The notes below the pieces were generated by a model. That model did not search any database and was not told the DNA's origin. It saw only the letters and a list, made by a program, of their open reading frames with translations. A DNA stretch of 64,000 nucleotides from Cryoendolithus antarcticus. Lineage: Eukaryota > Ascomycota > Dothideomycetes > Cladosporiales > Cladosporiaceae. The stretch covers positions 744,001 to 808,000 of the forward strand of contig NAJO01000012.1 of NCBI GenBank assembly GCA_002077065.1, given 5' to 3'. The translations under genes were made by a program, and so were the position numbers. Shown in pieces: positions 1 to 11,215 of the stretch (position 1 is its first letter; every line of letters begins with the position of its first letter).

Positions 1-2648
1 AGGCCATTGCCCGCAAACTCGTCCACAGAAAGTATCTCCGCCGCTGTTGCGCCTTCAGCTGTTGCAAAAGCTACAGCAGCTCGAGCGAGTGGATGACTGC
101 TGTTCTCTTCCAGGCCTTTAAGCATGCTAAGAATGGTCGACTGTGCCAGCTCGGAGAAGCATTGATGCTGTACAATGTTGGGCTGAACTCCTTGGGTGAG
201 TGTTCCTGTCTTATCAAACACAACAGCATCCAAATTGCTCGCTTCCTGGAAAGCCTCTCCACCGCCCTTGACCAGAATACCTCGTTCCGCGGCCAGTCCA
301 CCACCAACCAAAAGAGCAGTCGGCGCTGCCAAGCCCAGGCCGCAAGGGCAAGCAATCACGAACACGGCAATCGCAAATCTTAATGACCAGAAAGGCCAAC
401 CGCCAATGTTGTCATCTAAGTAGCTGCGCGGAAGCCTCCCTGAGAGCCCAAGAGAAAGCCAAACGATCCAGGTTGTGACAGCAATGAGGACAATGATAGG
501 GACGAAGTATGCTGTGAGCAGATCTGCGATGCGCTCCACAGGCGCACGCTTGGACTGGCCTTCGCGGACAGTCTGGATGATGGAGTCCAACAATGACGCG
601 CCAGCTGGGCTGGTAACCTTGATCGTGATCGCCTGGCCTTCATTGCCAGTACCCGATAGAACAGCATCGCCCTTCAGCTTCTTCACCACGCGAGACTCCC
701 CAGTCAAACTCGCCTCATTGAACTCAGCCGAGTCTTCCAGTAAGATTCCGTCGCATGGAGGACTCGAGCCGTGCGAGACTTTGACTAGATCTCCTACGTC
801 GATGAGATCCACATCAACAGGTTCCACTGTAGAGAGCTCTCCACTGTCGTTGTGCACGACAAGACTCGCTTCCGCAGGCTTCAAGTTGCCCAACGCCGAA
901 ATGGCGTCGCCGGACTTTGCTTTCATGTGGGCTTCTGCCAGTCGGCCCATGAGCAGGAACATCGTGAGGAAGACGACGGAGTCAAAGTACGTCTGCTGGA
1001 AGCTCTCGTTGCTAATAATGGAAGGCTTCGAGGCTGCCACGATCAGCTCGGCCAACGACGAGAAGTAGGCGATACTCGTTCCCAGACTGATGAGCATGTT
1101 CATGCTGCCAAATCGGAAAAGCCTCTTCGTGATCGGTACCGATGTCCGGGGGTTCCAGAGTGCGTATACTTCCTTCAGCATTCGCCTATGGAAATAGTCT
1201 GCCGCAAAGAAGTACACGGGAGTCGCCATTGTGAAAATCGCCCACTGCGCCCGGCTGACCCCGTGTAAAGGGTGCATGAGATACCTGTAGCCCGGATCTC
1301 CCTTTGGGACAAGATTCATGTAGATCACGCCGATGACCAGAGACGGGATCGCCATGAGGATGCAAAGTATCGTTCGCCGAAGGATCACTCTTTGCTCTCT
1401 GACGCGCATTTCTCGAGAGCGTTGCTCGACTGAGACCGGTTTGTGGACTGCGACAGCGAACGAAGTATCAAGTTTGCTGATCTCGTTCACGATCCGGCGT
1501 ATCGTCATCTTCGGGACGTTTGGAATGTAAGAAATGGTAATGATGGGTTCCTCTAGCGTCAGCGCTTTGCGTATGTCGACTGTGAGTTCTCGGACCTTAT
1601 CTATGATGCGCTCGGGGCATTGGGCGCAGTGCATGCCTCGAATGTGCAGTGAGATAGTCCTGGACACGGTCACATCTTCGGGTGATCGTGGCTTGAGCGC
1701 AACGAGTGTGGATTTGTACCCGGCCTTTTTGATCGCATCCGATACGGCAGCCTCATTCTGCTTGCCAGTGTATATCACGGTAGCTACTTGAGTAGCGAGA
1801 TTGACATCAGCCTGCTCAACGGGCCGGAGTGCTCTGACGGCGGAAGTAATGTTGCCAACGCAGGAGCGGCAGCTCATACCATCGATCACATACGTCGCCT
1901 CCCAAAAGCCGGCCCCGTTCTCGATGTTGCCCTTCTTCACCGTGTCAGGCACAGGCACCACCTCGATCAGCTGAGCGTCATAGCCGGCGTTTTCGACAGC
2001 TTGCACCAGTTTGGACGTGACGGTTTCAACCTGATCGGTGGCGAGTTGCACATTTGCGCTGCGTCCAAGGAGAGAAACGTCGACACGATCCACAGTCCCG
2101 ACATCCTGGAGGGCTTTCATGACATTTCCCAGACACGAGCTACACGTCATGCCATCGATCGATAGCGTTGCTGTATATGTGGGCAGGGGAGCGCTGGGCA
2201 CGACGATAGATTTCAGCCCTTCTTGCCCGGGTGTATTCTTGCTATACGCCGCACACATTTGACAGGTCTTTTGGTGGATGAGGCGTGCAGTATCGTCCAC
2301 TCGCGCATGCCATCTTGGCTCCCATCGCTGCACGGCTTGCTCCAGACCTGCATTGGAGATAGCTTGTCTCGAAGTCGTCTCGCGCGATGCAGGATCATGG
2401 ATCGTGTCGAAGATCTCGTAGCCGGCCGATGCGAGAGCTCCGCCCAGCAAGCTTGCTGACAGGGTGTGCTCGTGGGCGATGGTGACACTGTGATTGATGA
2501 TGGAAATGTTCTTGACTAACGGCACTGGACTGAATCCGTCCATCAGAGAGGTTATCTGATTGACGCATGTCGGGCAGTGAAGGTTGGGCACCAAGAAGGT
2601 GGTATGCAGGAGTGCAATGGATGCACGAGGAACCGAATGTTTTTCCAT
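1..2648 (-). CDS. Copper-exporting P1B-type ATPase (CCC2/PCA1/CrpA type), C-terminus cut by window edge
   Basis: Pumps Cu(I) across a membrane using ATP, either for export or to load secretory cuproenzymes. The reading frame is open from the ATG at 2648 to base 1 with no intron; motifs checked along it are all in one frame. There are four N-terminal metal sites: HCPTC (about residue 24), GMTCSSC (164), GMSCRSC (256) and GMHCAQC (338). The core follows: TGES actuator loop (about 646), CPC metal-transport motif (767), DKTGT phosphorylation site (812) and the SSHPL nucleotide-domain motif (about 851). The window ends about 30 residues later, so the rest of the N- and P-domains and the last helices are missing. 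The spread of divergent cysteine sites, including one lacking the GM prefix, resembles fungal copper exporters more than the simple CCC2 layout, but the exact role is inferred. A multicopper oxidase lies 6.4 kb away. Confidence 0.93.
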   Translation of the reverse strand, partial: MEKHSVPRASIALLHTTFLVPNLHCPTCVNQITSLMDGFSPVPLVKNISIINHSVTIAHEHTLSASLLGGALASAGYEIFDTIHDPASRETTSRQAISNAGLEQAVQRWEPRWHARVDDTARLIHQKTCQMCAAYSKNTPGQEGLKSIVVPSAPLPTYTATLSIDGMTCSSCLGNVMKALQDVGTVDRVDVSLLGRSANVQLATDQVETVTSKLVQAVENAGYDAQLIEVVPVPDTVKKGNIENGAGFWEATYVIDGMSCRSCVGNITSAVRALRPVEQADVNLATQVATVIYTGKQNEAAVSDAIKKAGYKSTLVALKPRSPEDVTVSRTISLHIRGMHCAQCPERIIDKVRELTVDIRKALTLEEPIITISYIPNVPKMTIRRIVNEISKLDTSFAVAVHKPVSVEQRSREMRVREQRVILRRTILCILMAIPSLVIGVIYMNLVPKGDPGYRYLMHPLHGVSRAQWAIFTMATPVYFFAADYFHRRMLKEVYALWNPRTSVPITKRLFRFGSMNMLISLGTSIAYFSSLAELIVAASKPSIISNESFQQTYFDSVVFLTMFLLMGRLAEAHMKAKSGDAISALGNLKPAEASLVVHNDSGELSTVEPVDVDLIDVGDLVKVSHGSSPPCDGILLEDSAEFNEASLTGESRVVKKLKGDAVLSGTGNEGQAITIKVTSPAGASLLDSIIQTVREGQSKRAPVERIADLLTAYFVPIIVLIAVTTWIVWLSLGLSGRLPRSYLDDNIGGWPFWSLRFAIAVFVIACPCGLGLAAPTALLVGGGLAAERGILVKGGGEAFQEASNLDAVVFDKTGTLTQGVQPNIVQHQCFSELAQSTILSMLKGLEENSSHPLARAAVAFATAEGATAAEILSVDEFAGNG

Positions 2649-3986
2649 GGAGGCGGGTGAAATGTGTTGCCGTCGGTCTGGTGCGCATCCTTTGCATCGT
2701 ACTTATGTGTAGTCATGTAGCGGCATTTGCGCCGTGGACACTCAGAGCGAATGTCACGAGAACAGTCACGTGCTGCGCGTTTTGTGCGGTGGCGCGAATT
2801 CGTGAACCAAGGGTAAGCTCGATTGGTTGAGCAGTCGCAGGCGGCATGGTAAGTTCCTTCTATTCTAACAGATCTGTTCCACATCTAAGTCTTTGCGTCG
2901 TACGGTCGTGTCGTCATTCATCCCTTGTGCTGCATTTATACCTAGCGAAACATGTGTCTCGTAGTAAGTACATTCGTTACGTTCGCCACTAGGGCCGTAG
3001 ATGAATGTTTACACCGGCTTCATCGGACCCACGCGTAGCACGTTGCTTCGCATGTCAAAGCATGTACCGTCGCCTACGCATGCATTCTTGGTGCAGATCT
3101 ATTCCCCCCTTCGCGCACCATATAAGGTATCACTGGTATGGATGTGTCGAGAGCTGATGCTAAGGCGCCGTCCATCCATATGCATGTACAGCTAGTTGCA
3201 TATGTCTGTGTTGTTGCGCGGAGCTTGCTCTACGGTGTAAGAAATGCGAACTTTACATATACTACTCGGAGGTAGTTCTAGTAGTATCATAGAGACAGAA
3301 GAGCTGTAAGGAACGTTTAGGTACATACGTATACACGTAGAAAGGCACAGAGAGCATTATATAGTCGTCGTCGCGAACTTCGGATAAGTATCGGAGTATC
3401 GGATCTTCTTCGGATCGGCTTGAGTCGAAATGATATTTATCTACACGACCTCTATACTATTGATATCGCTCGCATACCGCTGTACGATGGCTTAATAGAC
3501 TATATACCTACTTTAAGAGCTTTCGTTTGATATGATATATTTCTGTATTAGCTGTTTACGTATCGTGTTACAGGGGTCAGACGCTTGGAAGCTCGCGAAA
3601 CGCGCCCTCTCAACAATAACACAGACATATGCAACCAGCTGTACCAGCTCCAAGCTTCATGTCTACCGCCGCTCCAGCAAGCCACGACAACGTGCACGAT
3701 GAGCGCGACGTTGTCCCGACACGCTGTGGCAGTGCGCCTTCTCTGTCTGTCTGGTTCAGAGCTCGTATGGCCATAGAGACGATTGACTTGCGCAGCGTGC
3801 GGCACCATTGACATGTCCAGCGGAAGTATGTATGAACTACTTACAGTTCCTCTACACTCGTTGTGAGGCGAAGTATGGAGACTGGCTACAAAGCAAATGC
3901 TCACATACTGTGCACGTCTCAGTGAAGCACCTGCCCTCTGGACGAACCTCGCTCTCCACCCTCGTCATATCTCTTACCTCGCAACC
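2649..3986. other. Intergenic, partly AT-rich; possible transposon relic at 3240-3560
   Basis: No supported gene. The left part is the Cu-ATPase promoter. About 3240-3560 is much richer in A+T than its surroundings and holds repeated cggat/atcgg words and many TA steps. I could not identify terminal repeats or a coding remnant. Confidence 0.4.
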
Positions 3987-6008
3987 TCAGTGAGCAAAGC
4001 AAAAGTCCAGTCTACGAATTCCCTCATCAGTCGTCGTTTCAAAATACTTCAGCCACTCGCTCTCAGTCATCGCATCCCACTGCCGACTCCTAAACCTGGT
4101 CCTCAAGATAATGTACAGCTTCGTCGCGAGGTACAGGAAGATTCTGGCAACGGCAATGCTAAGTAGCGATCTGTTGCCGTGCTTGTAATTAGGACCATCC
4201 TCTGTGAGACAATGTCAGTGCGTCGGAGTCTGATTTTTTCAGAGATCTATGGCTGACTCTTCTGGTAGACATCGGACGAGATGACGCCTCGAGCCTCTGT
4301 GATGGTGTCAGCGATGCCAAAGAACACGACATCCAGGACAATACTTACGGACGAAATTATCATACGCAGCAGCAGACACAGTCCGCGAGCGCACAGAGTT
4401 CGAATTGCGGGAGTTCCAGCCCACCTGCATGGTATGTGCGCTCGGGAATGACAGCAAAAGTGTGATCACCGCCCAGATAGTTCATTTGTTAGTGTGGGCG
4501 ATATCGGCCACCGACAGGAAGACTAGGAACGGGATCGCCCAGATCTGTCCGAACATTGTGTGCAAGGTGAGCTCGCCAAAGATCTCGGCTGAGTACTTCA
4601 GCGCTAGCATGGTGACGATGTGCGAAACGTGGTGTGGAATGGCAAGTAGATTCGTCTGGAAAGTGTCGAAGCCGAGACCTCGGAGCGAAAGTGTGAGGTA
4701 CTGTGCCGGTAATGTCACGGTGATCTGGAACAGCAGGCCGATGATATATAGTGGCCTTGGAAAGTCAGTGACTGTAACGCAAGAAATGGCAGTGTGCCTT
4801 ACCCGAGATCGAAGTCTTTCAGACTCTTCCACAACAGCTTGGTTGCAATGGGCTGACGGTTGTGCATAGACGACTCGGTAGGATCTTTCCTGACGACTCT
4901 GTTCCCGATGATGTCTTCTTCTCTCGGGGTGAACCAGCCGTCTTTGCTTCGGAACTTGCTGGCCGTCTGGCAGGGCCCGGCTGGCATGAGGAAGACCACG
5001 AGTATGCCGACGCACATCGTGAATAGACCCTCGATCTGGAAGCGGTCAGCTCGACTGCATCGTCGGGGACTAGGGAGCTGGTATGGAACTTACGAGAAAC
5101 AGCCAGCGCCAACCAGCCTGCCCTTCGATCTCGCGCATGTGGAGCAGACTGTAGGCGATGCAATCCGCAAGCATGTCAGCTGTGCTCATGGCAGTCCAGA
5201 AGAAGCTGAGTCGCAGCGAGAGCTCGTGATGCTTATGGAAGCACAGCAGGTAGACTGCGCATGTCAGTGAAGGTCTGAGCTCGACGTGCAACTGTAACAC
5301 TCACGAAATGCATCAGGGATGAAGCCACCCTGCAGTATACCGAGAAGAGAGCGACAAGCCGGGAAGCTCGCTCGCCCAAAGAGCCAGAACTGGGACGCAG
5401 CCACGATAGTCCACAGGATAATCTGCATTGGGATCCAACGATCTGGAAGACGGAGTTGCCAAGATTGAATTCTACGAAGCTATTCAGCATTAACAACGAG
5501 GTCAGGACCAGTCAAGGTTACCATTGTTAGTAAGATGCAAGTCCTTCAAAAACTTATCAGTCTTGGCCCGACTGATGTTGGCCTGGTCAAGCTGAAGCGC
5601 CATGAACATGATGCAGGCAAAGCCCATGATGCAGAGGTCGATCTTTCGAATAAGGCTATTTTCTTCCCGCCACGTCCATCTCGCAGGTGGATTAAAGCGA
5701 TGCAGTTTCGCCTAGTCGAATCTTGGCTAATACTGCTGAGCAGTCAACGGATCGTCAAAGACACTGGGCGGAGTGACGATGCCGTCTGGATCGTAAGCCT
5801 TTTTCGAATGCTGGGACCAGAAGCGCTCTCCATCTCTGGAGACGCCGAGTGCTGGACTGTCGACGATAAGCTCCCGTATGCGAGCGGTGGGATGTTTGAC
5901 ATCGCTGGAGACATCGAGGACACTAAAGCTGCTGGAGTTGATCTCGGAGATCTCAGTGACAATTTGCTGGACTCGAGCATGCCCGGTCTTCGTCAGCGCG
6001 GTAGACAT
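3987..6008 (-). pseudogene. Decayed MFS transporter of the allantoate/vitamin permease (DAL5/TNA1-like) family
   Basis: Reading from the ATG at 6008, the N-terminal region leads into RWTWREEN and FMALQLDQANISRA (TM1), and later [53 protein letters not shown] and VGWNSRNSN, all family hallmarks. The C-terminus ends at 3987 after YFETTTDEG. Introns with normal borders are visible, for example GTAAGT at about 5097, GTAAGG at about 4802 and GTAAGT at about 4349. The gene is broken by TAG at 5727-5729, TAG at 5712-5714 and a TGA near 4489 where the family has a residue just before TIWAV. Between LGNSVF and [10 protein letters not shown] (about 5450) roughly 20 residues of TM2 are missing and the frame changes. 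In life it would be a plasma-membrane importer of small organic anions or vitamins; this copy cannot make a full protein. Confidence 0.88.
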
Positions 6009-7159
6009 CGGGATGCAATGGAAGATCGAGTACCCTGCTCGACTATGTCGCACGTGGGACTCATCGTGATATGTGAGGGTGTGTGGCCACGCTTCTCGTC
6101 TGTCTAAGCACGAAACACGCCCTACCAAGGAAGATTGATGGGCTCCACGCTCGATCAGCCTCCGCACGTTGCTCATCGATGCCATACGTCCTTGACTTGA
6201 GCTTCAATGTATGTACGAAGGCGCCGTTGGGTCCAGATCCGAGAGGGCTGCGTGCGATGGCAACAGCTCGTCTAGCACTTTCACAACAACACACCGTGGA
6301 GGCCGCCGTGCGATGGGCGGAATCGAGATTTCGCTTCCGAAGCTGTCTGGATCTGGCTTCCATCATGGATGCATATGCGTGCTTTATGCCAAGCCCTCGC
6401 AACGATCGCGTTTGCTGAAGCTGGATGGCGTGGGACACCTTCAGACTTCACAGCGAAACATCTTCGAGGTGTCTGTATCTGCAGCATCTGCCCGTCCACG
6501 GTGCTATCGAATGGATCGGCTTAGACGCGGACCTGCAATCTTTCTTTGCATCTGGGCACCTGGTAAATTCAGCTACTGCGCTGCCTCCAAGTGAACGTTG
6601 ATGAGGTCGGCCTCGGGTAGAAAGAAAGCGGTATGGTGAGAGATGCCAAACTTAGCTACCACAGTGCTGTCGCATCGGTGTAGCGAGGCTGACACTGTAT
6701 GTGATGTGCGATGGCTTTGACGTTAACAAGTAAGATCGGTAGTCAGTACGGTCACGCTCCCGAAAGTATTCCATTCTTCCCTACTCGTCTGCGCTCATCC
6801 ACGTGCATCTGTAGTCTGGACCTCACCTCTCCAACGAGTCGATGCAAACTTCGCTCTGAGCTCCGCGTCCAAGGGTTGAACCTTCAACGCAGCGCATGGC
6901 CAATCGACAAGAAAGCAACATTGAGCTTTCTTTGCCTTGTGGATGATCTGATCTGCACCCAGAAACATGCGGCCAACCGTAGCTGAATAGGTGACCTCAT
7001 ACTGCAGGTGACCTTCATGAGCAATAATCTTGTGAAATACCGAACGAAATTGCTGTTGTTTTCGTACATACATCTGAGGACTGCCAACCACTCTGCAATT
7101 CGGGCGATTCCACTGATCGGATGTACTGAAGCACTCCTGATACAAGATCTGAAGCCAAC
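6009..7159. other. Intergenic, no gene recognised
   Basis: Several short open frames occur on both strands, but none has recognisable domains or a convincing intron-joined model. It holds the former promoter of the MFS pseudogene and the promoter of the GET2-like gene. Confidence 0.5.
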
Positions 7160-8152
7160 ATGGCCGACACCGCGAACACAACCGCGACGAGCGCACCTAA
7201 CGACGAATCTCCCACGCAAAAGCAAGCAAGACTCCGCCGAGAAAAGCGTCAGGCCAAACTCGCAACTGAAGGCGAGGACCGACTGGCAAAGATCAAACAG
7301 CTGAACGGCGGAGTCGCGCCTCCAGATGAGGTCTTGGGAGGACCTGCCCTGCCCAAGCCCTCAGGTTCCAAGGCAGCCACGGTGACGGACAGCGAAGATC
7401 CAGATGAGGTCGACATTTCTTCCCATCCGTACACGCCCGCGAATGGATCTGGAGCTGGTACGCCGAGAGGAGGGAGGCAGGAGCAGGATCCGTTCATGCA
7501 GGCGATGCTGCAGATGCAATCGCAGCAAGGCCAGGCAGGAGGATCAAGAGGTGCCGGTAGTCAGGCCGATGTGGATCCGATGCAGCAGATGATGCAGCAA
7601 ATGATGGGCATGATGGGCGCAGATCCGAATGATCCCAATGCGCAACCTGGGGAGATGCCGCAGATCGGGCAGATGCTGAGCACGATCATGGGCGGCGCAG
7701 GTGGAGGTGGAGGTGGAGGTGCAAACGCACAATTACAACCCGCCTCTCGATCGACGTATGTGTGGCGGCTCACGCATGCTCTCTTCGCGCTTGCTCTGGG
7801 AGTCTATATTACAATCACATCCACCTTCAACGGCACTCAGCTTTCGAGATCTGAGTCTGCCTTCACCGTTCCGGAAAATAGGAGTCCTTTCGGGCCGCGG
7901 CTATTCTGGATGTTCGCGACCGCAGAACTAATGCTGCAGAGCACGCGCTACTTCATGGAAGGAGGTCAGCTTCGGGGCGGAGGTTGGCTGGCAACGATCG
8001 CGAACAGTGGGTTCGTGCCTCCGCCTTATGCACACTACATTCGAACGATCGGCAGCTACATGCGCATATATACGACGATTGTGAGTGACGCGATGGTGAT
8101 TGTCTTCGTCTTGGGATGTATGGCATGGTGGCGAGGCACAGCGACAGGATGA
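7160..8152 (+). CDS. GET complex subunit GET2-like (tail-anchored protein insertion receptor)
   Basis: Single exon, 330 residues. The N-terminus carries a basic RLRREKRQAKL segment (about residues 24-34), the type of motif by which Get2/CAML binds the Get3 ATPase. A long disordered, Gly- and Met-rich stretch follows (residues about 90-185, with MQQMMQQMMGMMG). The last 140 residues contain about three hydrophobic segments: ALFALALGVYITITS, LFWMFATAELML and VSDAMVIVFVLGCMAWW. This order of basic cytosolic tail, linker and C-terminal membrane helices is the Get2 plan. It would act in the ER membrane with Get1 to insert tail-anchored proteins. The first ATG of the frame sits about 20 bases after an in-frame-neutral leader and is the natural start. 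Function is inferred from architecture and the Get3-binding motif. Confidence 0.8.
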   Translation: MADTANTTATSAPNDESPTQKQARLRREKRQAKLATEGEDRLAKIKQLNGGVAPPDEVLGGPALPKPSGSKAATVTDSEDPDEVDISSHPYTPANGSGAGTPRGGRQEQDPFMQAMLQMQSQQGQAGGSRGAGSQADVDPMQQMMQQMMGMMGADPNDPNAQPGEMPQIGQMLSTIMGGAGGGGGGGANAQLQPASRSTYVWRLTHALFALALGVYITITSTFNGTQLSRSESAFTVPENRSPFGPRLFWMFATAELMLQSTRYFMEGGQLRGGGWLATIANSGFVPPPYAHYIRTIGSYMRIYTTIVSDAMVIVFVLGCMAWWRGTATG

Positions 8153-9063
8153 GGTAGCTGATAGCTGGGCCATGCGCCATCAACGAAGAATTGGTACTCA
8201 CTTTGTACTACAACATCGACACTTTCCTGGGGTGTGGTTCTTCCGTGGCAAATGTGATAGCGCCGCAGGAATCTGAAAGGAGAGATAATTGCGTTGCAGG
8301 GAGACACTTCCTCGGTCCACGCGGCACATGAAAATCCTCACTTGGGGGCCCTGTCTCCAACTCAAATACCCCGTCTTCGGGGAGCCGACCTATACCACGG
8401 TCCACCGCTGAGAGTTGTCCCTGCCCTGTCGATCACTTGCTGTAGCGCGCCGCGAGTACTGAGTTTCGCGCTAGTGATTTTGGGAAGCTTGCATTTATGT
8501 ATGCATTCGCCGACGTCCCTAAACACCTCACATACATCAGTATGGGCAATGCGAATATGAGTTTGCAAATATCGGTACCAGCCACATCTGCGCGACTTGG
8601 TCCTGACCTGGGAGCTATATAACCAACCGGGTATCTCCGCTTTCAACAGTCCGCGGAGAGGAATGATCGAATTGACTTTGGCGCTCAAAATCAGGCGTCT
8701 CTCTCTCGAAATGCCTGGCATCCGAAGACCCGCTGGCTATCTCTGGCAAGGCACGATACCTATCGTCGGTTCTGACTTCGCGCTTCGGGACCTCATGCTC
8801 CAAGGGTGATCTGCACACGCGGCCAACCCTGTGGAGAGATGATGCACCTCTGTTTTGACTGACACCCCTGCAATAATGTTCACGAGCGGGAGCCATAGGG
8901 GCTCCCATCAGAGTAGCAGGATGTCACTCATACGAGTTGCTCATCGGCATGTCTGGAAGTGTTGGAACATAAGAGTCCGTGTCTGCTGCAAGGATTTCAT
9001 CACCAGAATCTGCAAGTAGCTCCCTGCTCTCTGAGCTCTTCTTTGCAAATTCCCCTATCATTC
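8153..9063. other. Intergenic, no gene recognised
   Basis: Lies between the GET2-like gene and the multicopper oxidase on the same strand. Only short frames are seen; it includes the oxidase promoter. Confidence 0.5.
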
Positions 9064-10767
9064 ATGCCGATGTCAGCCTTTCTTATTTCACTCCTCGCTG
9101 TCGGTGTGCTGGCGCAGTCGCCGCCCGTCGCTCCCAACCCATCGCCAACAGTGCTGCAACAATGTGCTGCTTCGATGAACGGGCAGCCTCCGTCACAAAC
9201 ACCCAAGGATTGGGAATGGAACGGCGTTGTTAGACGGTACTATGTCGCAGCTGAGCAGGTTGAGTGGGACTATGCACCCACTGGGTGGGACAACTGGCTT
9301 GGGGTAGGATCCCAAGCATGCCGCGTAAAAGACCCCGACCTCAGTCCTGATCCATCTGCAGATCCCGATAGAGCTGTCACCGCGGGCTCAATTCTCTGGC
9401 CAGCTGAAGTACGGCACGAATTGGGAGAAGGCGCTCTACCGTGGCTACACCGACGCCACCTTCTCTGAGTACACACCTCAACTTCCATGCAAGGCACCCG
9501 GGGTCCTACGATACGAAGCGAGGTCAATGACTTGATCGAGATTATGTTCGTCAACAAGCTCGACAAGTACTACGCCACAATGCACTCGATGGGCCTTGAA
9601 TACACCAAAAGTCAGGGCGAAGGAGCTGAATATCCCAACAACACTGCACCTGGACAGACCGTCGTGCTGACGCCCTCCAACGCAGTGCCGCCTATCGACC
9701 TCGGTGCAGGCCCTGGTGATTGCATCGTCTATAAGTGGATGGTTAACTCGGCCGCGGGGCCAAACTTTGGCGAGCCCTCGAAGGTGCACTCGTACCACTC
9801 GTACATTGCACTTCAGCAAGACACGGACGCGGGCCTCATCGGCCCACAGATCGTCTATGCTGCTGGGAAGATGAATGAGACGATGGCGAACTATCGCGAG
9901 ATCCCATTTCTGTTTATGATCTACGACGAGGCCGATTCCTGGTTGTCTAGCGCAAACGCTGCGAAGCTGCAGCAGGGCGGGAGCGGGCTGTCGAGTGGTG
10001 TACAACGTGGCTCTTCGACACAGAGTCAGACGTCTGCAGCCGCGACCTCTACGACCTTTACGTCTCCCGCCACATTCAATCAGACCGCACCAACGGCAGG
10101 GCCACCAATTGGTCACCCTCATGGCCAAACCACCGAGTGGCAGCAGAATGCATGGCAGCCCCACCCATCACAGGGCTCACCTCATTATCGCCGGCAACAA
10201 GGCGGACCTCCTGCCGGCGCCCAGAGTTCTTTTCCCATCAACACGGAGAGCCTCTTCGCCGGAAACGTGAGCGTCTGGAAGCCTCAAGTCACCAATCTCG
10301 CTGGCGCCGGTCAATTCATGGGCGCACCTAACTTCTGCACCATCAATGGGTACATCTTCGGCAATAATCCGACCTTCGAGATGTGTCAGGACGATAAGGT
10401 GATCTGGTATGTCAATGCCTACGGGTCTGCCTCACATGTGTTTCACATGCATGGCAATGGGTTCTCGTGGGATGGCGGGAGCTATCCTGCTATCGAGATT
10501 GGACCTGGTGTTGGGAGGACACTGTATATGAATGCTACGGGAGTTGGGAAATGGCAGGTTGTCTGTCATGTAAGTTCCACTATCATCGGGAGCCCGATCC
10601 GATGCTGACATGCTTGTTTATGAAGTTAGCTGCGCATATGACTCTGGGTATGGTCGCGAGTAAGTCTCCTTGACGGCGTAAGGTCTGCGGGCGATTGCAG
10701 TCTGACATTGTGCGCAGATTACCAGGTATGGCCCTCTGGCCAGTGCCCGCTCTCCGCTCTCGGATAG
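9064..10767 (+). pseudogene. Secreted multicopper oxidase (ferroxidase/hephaestin-like), one-base frameshift
   Basis: Exons 9064-9303, 9362-10569, 10626-10659 and 10718-10767, with GT-AG introns of 58, 56 and 58 nt. The protein starts with a signal peptide (SAFLISLLAVGVLAQS) and continues WDYAPTGWDNWLG / IPIELSPRAQFSGQLKYGT after the first splice. The C-terminal cupredoxin domain keeps HVFHMHGNGFSW and CHLAAHMTLGM, supplying the type 1 Cys, His and Met ligands. At 9488-9490 the frame breaks: upstream frame reads QLP then TG, while downstream resumes CAAGGCACC (QGTRGPTIRSEV). Restoring the length needs one base, so a single deletion is likely. It would oxidise Fe(II) or phenolic substrates outside the cell. 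The middle contains a long Ser/Thr/Pro/Gln-rich insert (about 9990-10250). A sequencing error cannot be excluded, because this is the only lesion. Confidence 0.75.
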
Positions 10768-11215
10768 AGAGTAATCTGGTGGGCAAGCGATGCAATGGGC
10801 CGATGAGTGAATCCGAGATAACCAGAATGGCTGATTCGCTTTCACTGGAGCGTCTTCGTCTGCACAACGTGGGAGGGAAAAACTTGGTTGCTGCCGAGCC
10901 GCTCAGGCTGGGGCCTCGCAGATATGGGCTCATCACCCACGGAGCAGTTGCCTGATACCGACACTGTCGCGATATGTACCACTAGATTATCTCGACGTCA
11001 ATAACGTGTCTTGGAGACTTCTTTGTCATGAACTCGTTGCAGATGTGTACCCTTTAGATTTCTTCCGTCAGCCTAAAGCTGGAAGCCAGCGTGCATCTGA
11101 AGCCCCAATGAAATTGTCAGTGCCTCGGTGAAGTCTCTCCCATCAACATCGAATGCAAGACTGGAGATTTTCCACATCACAAAAGCGCTAGTACCCGTTA
11201 AGGCGATCCGCTGAG
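10768..11215. other. Intergenic, no gene recognised
   Basis: Short spacer between the oxidase 3' end and the AKAP7-like gene; only small frames without features. Confidence 0.5.

Noticed and set aside
475..1068. 197-codon plus-strand frame at the left end
   Set aside because: Antisense to the Cu-ATPase, whose motifs are all in frame on the other strand.
5712..5764. A 53-nt GT...TAG segment that would splice out both TAG codons of the MFS gene
   Set aside because: Removing it leaves the following RWTWREEN motif out of frame, so it does not restore a protein.
9304..9361. A second frameshift in the multicopper oxidase
   Set aside because: A normal 58-nt GT-AG intron explains this frame change; only the break at 9489 remains.
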